NCBI GenBank assembly: GCA_001598975.1
Contig: BBXU01002545.1
Location: forward strand, 1-29,969
Origin: Parachlorella kessleri
Taxonomy: Eukaryota; Chlorophyta; Trebouxiophyceae; Chlorellales; Chlorellaceae
DNA: 29,969 bases
Direction: 5' to 3'
The position numbers and the translations under genes were made by a program. The notes beneath the pieces were generated by a model. That model ran no database searches, was not told the DNA's origin, and saw only the letters and a list, made by a program, of their open reading frames with translations. Positions 21,622-29,969 of this stretch are shown in pieces; the first letter of the stretch is position 1, and each line of letters begins with the position of its first letter.

Positions 21622-21690
21622 GTCAGTCCTCAGCAAAGGCTTGTCACTGTCAGTCAGTTGGTAGAGATATAGTCACCTGTCAGTCAGTAC
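21619..21690. repeat. Dispersed CAGTCAGT short repeats
   Basis: GTCAGTC-type octamers appear at about 21619, 21648 and 21679, spaced roughly 30 nt apart, followed by a GGTCGGT variant. No palindrome or uniform spacer supports a CRISPR array. Confidence 0.55.
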
Positions 21691-21890
21691 GGTCACCATC
21701 GGTCGGTGCGCTGTTCCATGCACTCACGAGACAGCCATTCATCTCAGGGCTTGCATGGCCCGCTGCTCATTCCCAGTACTAGCGTGCAACGTTGCAGCCT
21801 CCCCTGCTGCACCGTTCTTCAAAATGGCAGCTGCCAAGGCAGCAGCGGCATCCAGCCGACCAGCCCCAAACGATTGCATATACTAGCCAG

Positions 21891-23658
21891 CTACTCCTTG
21901 GCCTCGTCCTTCTCCTTGTGGTGGTGCTTCTGCAGCCAGGGAGCAGCGCCCAGCTCACGCCGAAACATGCAACCAGAAGCAGAGCGCAGAGACCCTGTGC
22001 TGACCAGCCACAGCTATTGTAAGCAGATACTGTGCTGCACCGGCTCCCAGCTTAAAAATGGTCTCCGGCGGCGAGCAAAGTGCGCACAAAGGTCCCAGTG
22101 ACAGTAGCGCAGTAGTCAAGGTTGGTACATCAGGGGGCTGCCTGTCTGGGTCTTCCCCTTCCACCCAATCACGCCACCACCTGCCCATCACAACCCCTTC
22201 TACCTTTTTCTTCTTCTTCTTAGGCGTCTCTCCCTTGTCTGCATCTACCGCCTCTCCCTTCTTGTCTCTCTCCTTTTCCGATGCAGACCGCTTGCTAGAC
22301 TTCTTCTCTCCCGCCGGCTTGCTGCTGGGCTCCGCTGCAGCCGCGGGCTCGCTTTTTTCAGCTGCCACTGGTGCCGCGGTTGGCGCAGCTGCCGTCTTGG
22401 GCGCTGGCTTTGCAGCGGGCGCCTTAGCAGGCGCAGCGGCTGCTGCTTTGGGTGCTGCCGGTGTGGGCGCTTCCTGGCTGCCGACCTCGCCGCCTGCTGC
22501 CTGCGAGGCTACGTACTTGTCGGAGTAATCCTTCTTCTGGTCCACTGAAAGCTTGCCCCACTCGGCCACTGCAATGGTTGAGGCACACAGCTGCAGGTAT
22601 GGCAATGCCAGCCGCGCCTGCCTGTGCAGGTGCAACAGCTCCTTGGGCAATGTGCTACATACGGCATGGGCGCAAGCTACCACACGGGCAGGTGACACCG
22701 CTAGCTGGCCCCAGACCATCAGACAAGCGCAGCCGGCAACGAGTGTACTTGCAGTGATACCTTATTGATGGGGGACCTCACACTTCACAAGGACAGGGCC
22801 CAAGCTGCAGAGGGTGGCAGCTCCACCGAGGCGTCGCACCTGCCATGCCAAAAAGGGCGTTCTTGACGTTGGTGTCGCTGGGCGGCGGCTTCACCCCAGC
22901 TGCTTTCAGTTCCTCCATCTTCTCCTTCACGAAGACGTTGAAGGCTGCAGGGCACAACCTGGCAGATCACTTCATCTGCGCTGGTCACTCAAGGCTTCTT
23001 GAAGCCTTGAAGTCTTCGGAGAACAGCTGATGCTGCTGTCAACAACAGCACCAGGTTGCAGGCACCTATAACAAGTCACCCATCCTTGCCTACTCTCATC
23101 AGGTCAGGCTAACACAGGTGCGCCAGGAACCTGGACCCTATGTTAACCCCGTTGTTTGGCAGCTGGATACCAGCACTCCGCACCTGAGGGCTTGCGCTTG
23201 GGCTTGTCTCGGGCCTTCCGCTTCTTTTTCTCCTCACCACTGGCAGCTTTCTCTGCGTCCTTGATGGCTTTGGCTGCAACAGCCGAGCTAAAAGAAGCGG
23301 TGAGCAGGACACAAGAAGGTCTGACACAGTGACAGCCATGAGTGCCGGTTGCATTTTGCTGCAAGGAACAGAGCGACACCCAGGTAGGGAAGCAGGGACC
23401 TGCAACTTGTGCAAGCGTGCAAGCCATGGAGACCTCCCATTAGAGTGCAGGGTTTGAGGTCCGCTGGTCCTGCTGGAGCCCACTATCTCGAGCTAGCTAG
23501 CAGTACTCCCCACCCTTGAAAACGGTCTGGGGCAGCTCCCCCGTCTTGCCGTAGTGGACAACTGCTTGATGTATGTGGCCAAAGAAGAGCTGCATCTCCT
23601 GGGCAAAGAAGCTTAGGAGCTTGCCCACATCCCGGGGCTCCCCAGCATCCGCTGCCAT
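21891..23658 (-). CDS. HMG-box protein with Ala/Pro/Lys-rich tail, 5 exons
   Basis: 247 aa, probably a nuclear DNA-bending or chromatin protein. Exons 23514-23658, 23184-23273, 22840-22944, 22204-22568 and 21891-21929 are GT-AG, phases exact. N-terminal residues 1-48 (VGKLLSFFAQEMQLFFGHIH...) are amphipathic and unrecognised. A basic linker KKKRKARDKPKRKPSAFNVF enters the single HMG box (about 72-131): FNVFVKEKMEELKAAG, NVKNALFGMAVAEWGKLSVD, QKKDYSDKYVAS, matching the 'P.SAFN.F.KE...W..LS...K..Y' pattern. A long low-complexity tail (about 132-225) of Ala, Pro, Lys and Glu follows, then a run of seven Lys and KHHHKEKDEAKE at the end. TTGTTTACAG sits one base before the start ATG, suggesting a 5' UTR intron with its donor at 23771-23772. 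The HMG call is good; the N-terminal function is unknown. Confidence 0.87.
22991..23008. repeat. Perfect inverted repeat in an HMG-gene intron
   Basis: AAGGCTTC, two bases, GAAGCCTT: 8-bp arms with almost no loop, in the intron between HMG exons 2 and 3. Confidence 0.75.
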
Positions 23659-25052
23659 CCTGTAAACAAGACAGGTAAGGTTGTTAGTTGGAGGATCTGC
23701 AGCAGAGTGAAAAAACTATGTTGCATGCACGCTGTCAACAACGCGCGGCAGTAAGCTTTCTGCAGCGGTTACCTTCTTAGGTTGGGGTGCCAAGGATGCT
23801 AGCCAGTGAAAGTAGATCCAAAGGGAGCTGTCGCACCAGGGTTCAAAACAATCGAAGACTTGCTACCCGGAGCACCTCCGATACAGCCGAAAGGGCCCCG
23901 TCGAAGCCACCCGAATAGACCCGGGCAGACCCTCATAGAGAGCAGGAGCCAACCCATGCACATCCGAGCTGAGGGTCCCTGCAGCAGGGACTCAGTACGG
24001 GCTCCCATCTGACCATTCTTTACCGCGTCTTATCTGCAGGAAGGCATTGTTGCCTCGTTCCAGGTCGATGGCAAGGGCGGCAGGGGCCCTTGGACCCACT
24101 GGCAGAGGTGAAGGGGGTGGTTAGGCCATTACCGTGCTTTGCCGGCTGAACCAGCTCAGCGGCCGCCAGGCTAGTGTTACAAGAGTCACTCCAACGTGTA
24201 AGGGGATGAAAACAAGACGGGCCCCCAGGCATCCACCAAGCACTCCAGCAACAGCGTCTTTCCCTGGAGTGCACCCCTCGGGAGAGCCCAGGACCGCACC
24301 AGGGACGACATGGAAGGGCACAGAGTAGGATAGGGTTTGTGAGAAGGCAACCTAGAATACAATACCCGACGGCAGCGCTGCAAGCGCCAGTGCCAGGCTT
24401 ACAACAGTTTACAAAGGCCACAGGTGCCAATCCACAACCTCCGGGTCTACCAAGCGCTGCGCCCACGCGGGGGGTTTCGACATGCAGCAGACAAGGCGGT
24501 GGGCATGGAAGCAAATGTGCTCTAGGGGGCATCTGCTGTTAATGCAGATACGGAGGCAGTAGGAAGCAGATGCCCTCACACCTGTTGGACATGCCATCCA
24601 GCAGTATCTACTCAGCAGGTAACAGCCGCCTAAGTCCAGCTGATGGGCTTGCAGTTTCTACACAGGCTTCCGAAGCCGGGATCAAGCAGAATTGACAACG
24701 TTTGTGAGATGCCAAACCTTGGTGCCTGCAAACCCTCGGAGGTTGGACACGCCCAGAACACTGAGGCCTAGTTTTGTGCCTGACAGTAGTGACACATGGG
24801 GGTAGCCAGCCAAACCCACCAAGGCTCGACATACCAATAGCCGCTAGTACTTATTCGTTGCTAATCCTCACTCTCTCACTCACTTCCTTGCGCACAGGAA
24901 GGGGCTCTGCCTGTTATGTTGCCGCCTCCCGGGCTTGGAGCATCCGGAAGATCCCACACGGGACCTTCCAAGCCGCTCACCAGAAGCAAAGCCACTATTC
25001 CAGCATCAGCTGAAACATCGATGCGGCTGTCGCCAACAGCTCTGCGGGGTAC
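23659..25052. other. Spacer: HMG-gene upstream region and CBSX3 3' region
   Basis: 1.39 kb between the HMG start and the CBSX3 stop, both genes on the minus strand. It probably contains a 5' UTR exon and intron of the HMG gene (acceptor just before 23659, donor at 23771-23772). TGTAA-type signals for CBSX3 lie only far downstream (24409-24413 and 24399-24403). The open frame at 23806-24012 (plus) uses codons rarely used by the neighbouring exons (see findings). No gene is called. Confidence 0.5.
23969..23995. repeat. Strong hairpin (11-bp stem)
   Basis: CTGAG/CTCAG and TCCCTG/CAGGGA arms pair around a CAG loop with a 2-nt GG bulge. It lies upstream of the HMG-box gene; function unknown. Confidence 0.7.
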
Positions 25053-27616
25053 CTAGAACGTGCCCGAAATATACTCCTGCAGGCGCCCCACTTCCTCCCT
25101 GCAGCCAGGGCGACACGACCGGCACAGTCAACCCCTACACCAACACACTGCAGCAGGGGAAGCACGTGACCAGGGACAGACTGCCTTTTTAAACCTTGCC
25201 CACCCACCACCAACGGTGATTGCAACTATGACTGAGCCTGGCTTAGCCTGGCAAGGCAGCTTCTTGCAATCAGCAACATTCCCAGTGGACACAAATGAAG
25301 TTACAAACTGCCCATGGTAGCTACGACGTGGGCGCCAGTCTCGCGCTGCTGCTGCTGCTTCTGCACCGCGCAGCGTGTCCGCTTGCACACTGTGCCCACC
25401 CACACGGGCTGCCGGAAGCCGTGGACAGCGCTGCGCTGCTCAGCTGCTGACAGCCACCGGCCGTGCTCCATCCAGATGTTCACACCAAGCACAGGCGGCA
25501 GATTGCAGGAATGGGAGAGCTGTGCCCACCTGTGCTCTTTAAGCATGACTTGCACCACATCTTTGATGGACACCATGCCAGCCAGCGCTCCAGCGTCCAC
25601 CTGCAGAGAGCAGGAGCAGCGGTACAGTCTGCCACCGCCCCTTCAAGCAGCCTAGCTGCTGAGTGAGGAGAAGTGAGGTCAGCTGCCCTCATGCCACCCT
25701 CTCAAGCCGGCAAGCACCCTGGGCACAACTGGGAAAGCTAGTACACGCATTGGACGTCCAATGCTGTGCAAACCACCAGGGCCGCGCTGCAGCGGCTGGG
25801 CTGTCCCCAATGGGGCATACCAGACTGTTCCGTCGCAACACAATGCGACACACCAAACATCCCTCGAGGTCATTCACGATCAAGCTGAAAGCTGAAGGCT
25901 AAGACATCAACTCGGGGACGTGCTCCAGCAACTCCTAAATTAACCAGTCAACCCCTCTTAGCCAGGAACTTGAACCGGCTCTGGACTGACAGACCCCCGG
26001 CAACCTCAACCACAGGCACACTGACCACGGGAACACTATTACTATTGTTGTTGTTGTTATTATTATTATTACATTAGTGGCCCGGTGAACAAAATACGAA
26101 CTCAGGACAGGCGCACTCACCACCGGAACATGCCGCAGGTTCTTCTCCACCATCAGGCTCATCACGTCCAGCACGCTGTGCTTGGGCGTCACAGTCACCA
26201 GCTTCTCCGCGGGAGTCATCACCTCGCTGACCTTGGTGCTGCTGCTGTTCTTGCCCTTCACAATGATTTTTGTCATGTAGTCTGCAAGGAGCAGGAAGGA
26301 GAACATGTCCCAAGGAAGTGCTTGAGTTGAGGGGTTGGTTGTAGGGTGATGAATATCGATACTAGCGAGCTAAGGGGGCTTGGCACTTGAACGACCGCCC
26401 GAGTGCTCCAGTGACACAATTGATTAGCACATGCTAGCAGCAGCAGCGCAGCACCACGTCAGCTGCTCTGCTTAGTGTGAGACCCGCTGCCGCAGGTACA
26501 CTCTTCAACCCATTCCAAAGGCGCCTTGAACAGGGTTTCCGGCCGGGAGCGTGACAATCGGAGCGTGACAATCGACGCGCCCTCAGCCATGCCGCCAAGG
26601 GCGCTAACAGTGCCTGCGCACGAGCCTTGCCCTGCCCAGCTCACCTCTCTCCGTGAAGATGCCCACCACGGCATCCTGTGTGGCATTGATAACCTTGGAG
26701 GCTGCCCGGTCCACTGTCACCTTGCTGGCATCAAACACCACCAAGCTGCCCACGTTGGCATGGGTCATCTGCAGGGGAGGCGCGTTGGTGTCTTGAGCAG
26801 TTGGGTTTCCCAGTGGACACTGCAGCTCCTCCCTTGCCGTATCAGTGCTCCCAATATTTTCCAAACCGAGGCATGCAGGTCTGACCGACCAACCTGCTCC
26901 GTGTCGGTCCTACTGCCGCACAAGCCTCTCTCTGACCTTTGAGCATGTGCTTCTTGTGTATGCGTTTGCAATGCCTGCACACTGCCCCCTAAGCCTTCAC
27001 ATAACCCAGGCTGCGACCGTCCCTAACACAACCCCGCAACTCCACCCACCTTGCGAATTGCATCGATGACCCAGTCGTCACGGCTGCACCACAGCCAGGC
27101 ACCGCTATCGTCCTTCTACAGGGAGCGGCACAGCCAAAAAGAGTCAGCATGCAGGCCCTGTGTCGCCCTCTGCATGCCTCGTCAGCGTTGCGCAAGGCAA
27201 CCATGTAAACTTCCTGGCTTACCTTGGCCTTCAAGATATCGCCCACCCGAGTCTGCAACCAAGCGAGCGAAGGAAAAGGTCAAGTGGTGTGCCAGATCAC
27301 ACCGCCAGGTCCAGGCTGCGAGATGCGTTCAGGGTGAGCCCCAATTCTGGACATCACCTGGCCCCAGCCGGTCGTTTCTGGCTCATTCTCGTCCTGGGCT
27401 GCCTGCGCTGCGCTATTCCCGGTCCAAGAGGAAGTCGCGATCTGCACCAAGCCAGCTAGACTACACTCACACGCACACTAACACAGTGGGATAGCCTCCT
27501 ATACCACTGCTAAGAGACTGATCACGTACTGCGCGGCTGGCGTTGCCCAGCAGCTTGGAGCTCGAGTAAGGGGCAAGGGCACGGATGCCAGTTGTGAAGG
27601 CTTTCATGAGCGCCAT
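25053..27616 (-). CDS. CBSX3: CBSX3-type mitochondrial CBS-domain protein, 7 exons
   Basis: Small protein with a tandem CBS pair (Bateman module). Plant CBSX3 is mitochondrial and regulates o-type thioredoxin, binding adenosine ligands. 194 aa. Exons 27530-27616, 27223-27252, 27050-27115, 26645-26768, 26121-26281, 25530-25600 and 25053-25098 are GT-AG, phases exact. Residues 1-29 (MALMKAFTTGIRALAPYSSS...) look like a mitochondrial presequence. Then TRVGDILKAK, GAWLWCSRDDWVIDAIRK and MTHANVGSLVVF with VVGIFTERD (CBS1), DYMTKIIVKGKNSSSTKVSE, VMTPAEKLVTVTPKHSVLDV and EKNLRHVPV with GALAGMVSIKDVVQVMLKEH (CBS2), ending REEVGRLQEYISGTF. The last exon is only 46 nt, found by its match to the CBSX3 C-terminus. 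CBS1 has an extra 15 residues that coincide with a GT...AG segment (26676-26720; see findings). Confidence 0.94.
26037..26073. repeat. TTG/TTA trinucleotide microsatellite
   Basis: (TTG)n followed by (TTA)n in the intron between CBSX3 exons 5 and 6; A-rich on the transcribed strand. Confidence 0.85.
26547..26574. repeat. Perfect 14-bp tandem duplication
   Basis: GAGCGTGACAATCG is repeated twice head to tail in the intron between CBSX3 exons 4 and 5. Confidence 0.9.
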
Positions 27617-28394
27617 GGTGCTGCGAACCCAACAAGCTGAAACCTCAGATATGAGTTTCAACTGTGTAGGGGGCCCACAAGACGCTCCGACAGCCTCCGA
27701 CACAGATTTGAGGCCTGGGTCCCTAGCTGGGCACAGCAGTACGCAGAAGGTACACCACATTGGATGATGATTCATCTGGCAATCTCAGTCGCCCTGTGCG
27801 GGTTTCCGCAAATGAAGTGGATCCTGGACTATCCTAGGCACCCGCTAGCAATCGAGCCAGGAACAAAAGGCCGGCACATCACCTGTGGCGTGTGGGGAGC
27901 GTTGGCTTCCTCGTTACATTGTGAAGCCTTCCTCACATACCCAAACCTAGGGCCCTAGGTATACCCGGGGTTGAGAGCATGTTTCTCTCCTTAACCCTCA
28001 GTGCACATATTTTATCTAGAAGGGTTACAAATCCTTTCCACACTAGTCGTCCATATGAACCAGTAGACGCAGCTGTCAATCCACCTATCAGGTCTCAAAC
28101 AACTTCACACCTGCCTGCAATCTGTGCCGCACGGCCTCTACATGACTGTGGCATTCAATGGGCCACTTGGATTCTGGAAGGCCTGAAGCAGGTTTCCTAT
28201 CAAGGGCTCTTGCAGTAGGCCGTGGACTAGGCCATTGCTTTTCCTTTCCGGTCAGTAACCTAATAATGCAAAACCTGCAGCCAACAATCTAGGTGGGCAG
28301 CTTGTGTTCAAAGGCCCCAACCCGTTTCATCTTGTCTGCCCTCCTGCTACATACTGCTACCAACCAGCGCTGCGATGTAACGCTGTGCAAAGCC
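27617..28394. other. Spacer: CBSX3 upstream region and 3' UTR of the edge gene
   Basis: 778 bp between the stop codon of the edge gene and the CBSX3 start codon, both genes on the minus strand. A TGTAA-type signal for the edge gene lies at 28025-28029. No gene recognised. Confidence 0.5.
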
Positions 28395-29969
28395 TCAGCG
28401 TGACAGTAATGCCCTGCTGCCCCCAAGGACCTCCTCATCCCCTGAGCTCATCCCCTGAACACCCAGCCCTGCGGCTTGGCTACGAGCGCTCCCCCCTGAG
28501 GCCCCTGCCCCACTCAGGTGTCCCAACAGGGACGCCATGCCGCCACCACTGCCTGCACTGCTGCTGTGGGCACCGTTGATGGGGGCGAGTCCTGCAGGAG
28601 CCTGGTTCTCTCGCAGCGAGAGGTCCAACTCCAAGCGGGGGGTGCGGCTGGTGCTGGAAATCCCACTTGACTGCAATGCAGGGTAGGGCAAGAGAAATCA
28701 GCAGGTCTTTGGCTTGCATGGAGCCATGCTCCCTTTTGCAACACAATTGCACGTGGCTCATTTGTCAGGCTACTTACATCTCCTGCCCGGAATAAGCAAA
28801 GGCAGCTGACAGGGTTGGCAAGAGCTCATAGGCAAACCGCCAGCTTGCCTTCTTCGTGTTGGGCAGGAAGCGAAGTGAGCGGGTTCTGCTCTCTTGCACC
28901 GGCCTCAGAGCATCCACGGTCGGGCCAGCAGCATGCTGTGCATCCTGCCCAGCGCCTGCCGGCCCTGCTGCCGGCGCCAGCTGGTGCGCCTGCACAGCCA
29001 GCCAAGGCAGAGTAGAAGTTTAATCTCAGGGGCAGCTCGGACAGGGACTGGCCTGGTTTGAGAGCTGTCAGAGGAGAGACAGCCTGGCTTGCTTGGCCAA
29101 CTCGGGTAGCGGCTGTCAGATCACATAGGACATGACATGAAGGGCTGCTGCGGGCTTCTGCCTGGCTGCAGCAAGCGTATCCCTCATGCATTTGCTCCCC
29201 TGGTCTCTCCGCCACGCCCAACCTACCAGTTGCTGCACAGCCCTGGCAGCGTCTCCGGCCGCAGCTGAGGGACGAGGGGTAGCAGCAGCAGCTGAGAGGG
29301 CCCCAAGCCGGAGGAGGGGCACCTTTGGGGCGGTGCCAGACTCCTTGTCTTTGACCGGGGGCGTCCCTAGCTTCTTGGCAGGCTGCGGAGGGTAGGTAAG
29401 GGCCCCAACCGCAGAGCCGCTGCAAGGCATGGGATACTTGCTTATCTTTCTGATGATGAGCATGAATTTACTTGTTACTGAGGGGCTGCTAGGTCACCGG
29501 CATTCTTTCATTGGGTCGTGTCCTAGGCTTCACAGGCCTCCGGTGCGTCACTGCGTCCCAGCAGTATTGCCAACTAGGTCTGGAACCCTGAAAGTGCCAC
29601 TCTAGGTGAACCATACAACCCAGTCCACATCCCCACTCCCATGCCGCGACCGCTTGCCGAGGTGGGTTCACATAGTAACCCCCTTGGTCATCCATACTTC
29701 AAGCAGCATGGCTCGGTTTGCAGGTGACCGAACACAGGTCTGGAAGTCCCTACACACATCATTGACATCCAGGGTGGTGGGGGTCGGGAGTGCTTGCTCC
29801 CACCTGGGGCCGGGCTCCCTGGCAGTGAGGAGACCGTCCCTGGATGCCCCCATCAGTAAGCGAGCAGCCCGGTCTGGGCAGGTGCTCAGGCGGAGCTGCA
29901 ACAGGTGGCACATGTGGTAGAGGCTCAAATAGCGGCGGAGCGCAGTGTGGTAGCGCAGTCCCACCAGCG
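28395..29969 (-). CDS. 3' part of an unidentified gene, running off the right edge
   Basis: I do not recognise the family. Supported exons are 29698-29969 (incomplete at the edge), 29227-29419 and 28778-28989, plus a terminal exon ending at the TGA at 28395. The first encodes a helical, Leu/Arg/Cys-rich segment (YHTALRRYLSLYHMCHLLQL, then DVNDVCRDFQTCVRSPANRA). Next come a Pro/Ala/Lys-rich linker (ALTYPPQPAKKLGTPPVKDK), a helical ARAVQQL, and a more conserved-looking SRTRSLRFLPNTKKASWRFA with YELLPTLSAAFAYSGQE. The last exon encodes a Ser/Gly-rich tail. The edge exon ends in phase 0 while the next needs phase 2; a 17-nt exon at 29472-29488 would repair this. The terminal exon has two possible acceptors in different frames (28670 or 28665); I favour 28665, which reads PRLELDLSLREN. 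Exon structure is moderately supported; function is unknown. Confidence 0.5.

Larger units (their letters stand above)
20852..21890. other. Spacer between converging bL28 and HMG-box genes
   Basis: 1.04 kb between two stop codons. A TGTAA for bL28 lies at 21095-21099 (plus) and candidates for the HMG gene at 21617-21621, 21360-21364 and 21316-21320 (minus). CAGTCAGT-type short repeats recur at 21619-21690. The open frames look random. Confidence 0.55.

Noticed and set aside
21619..21690. Regularly spaced CAGTCAGT repeats as a possible CRISPR array
   Set aside because: Repeats are only about 8-11 nt, degenerate, three in number, and in a eukaryotic context.
22058..22528. 156-codon plus-strand frame rich in Ala/Gly/Ser
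   Set aside because: Antisense of the low-complexity Ala/Pro/Lys exon of the HMG-box gene; open only because of biased composition.
25301..25529. Read-through of CBSX3 exon 6 as the C-terminus
   Set aside because: It gives a long unrelated tail. Splicing at 25530 to the exon at 25053-25098 yields REEVGRLQEYISGTF, the CBSX3 family ending.
28826..29425. 199-codon minus-strand frame at the right end
   Set aside because: It reads through an intron and in a Cys/Arg-rich frame; the alternative frame with AKKLGTPPVKDKES and SLRFLPNTKKASW is more protein-like and respects GT-AG borders.

Overview
This is an intron-dense nuclear segment of a eukaryote, almost certainly a green alga (Chlorophyta, probably Chlorophyceae/Chlamydomonadales). 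The reasons are: no long open genes, but many short exons with GT-AG borders (donors mostly GTGAGT/GTAAGT, acceptors mostly TGCAG); TGTAA-type polyadenylation signals behind several stops; C/G-rich simple repeats; and proteins that are plant-like, including a chloroplast L28 ribosomal protein with a transit peptide, a plant CBSX3-type mitochondrial CBS protein and a PIP-like aquaporin. I see no rRNA, tRNA, CRISPR array, intact mobile element or prokaryotic operon. All gene models were spliced by eye; most close in frame exactly across every junction, which is strong internal support.

Layout: (1) 1536-5658 minus, a 12-exon water-channel aquaporin (318 aa). (2) 6520-9434 minus, the Golgi Qb-SNARE GOS1/GS28 (236 aa), whose start codon appears to be split by an intron. 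(3) 10488-12301 minus, ESCRT-III subunit CHMP1/VPS46 (205 aa). (4) 12627-14133 plus, divergent from CHMP1, a probable organelle-targeted protein with a weak DUF3110-like C-terminus (303 aa). (5) 14134-16633, about 2.5 kb without a recognisable gene. (6) 16634-18983 minus, a SEC14/CRAL-TRIO lipid-binding protein with an N-terminal hydrophobic segment (422 aa). (7) 19254-20851 plus, divergent, chloroplast ribosomal protein bL28 (180 aa). (8) 21891-23658 minus, an HMG-box protein with an Ala/Pro/Lys-rich tail (247 aa). (9) 25053-27616 minus, a CBSX3-type two-CBS-domain protein (194 aa). (10) 28395 to the right edge, minus, the 3' end of an unidentified gene.

The genes are housekeeping functions that do not form a pathway, although three neighbours (GOS1, CHMP1, SEC14-like) all serve endomembrane traffic. 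Two head-to-head pairs (CHMP1 with the DUF3110-like gene, SEC14-like with bL28) share short upstream regions that probably hold bidirectional promoters. I found no new defence or mobile system. The most interesting points concern gene structure: a start codon split AT|G, a 45-nt in-frame GT...AG segment inside a CBS domain, three 26-nt exons in the aquaporin, a possible 17-nt microexon, a possible GC-AG intron, and competing acceptors that change the C-terminal reading frame.
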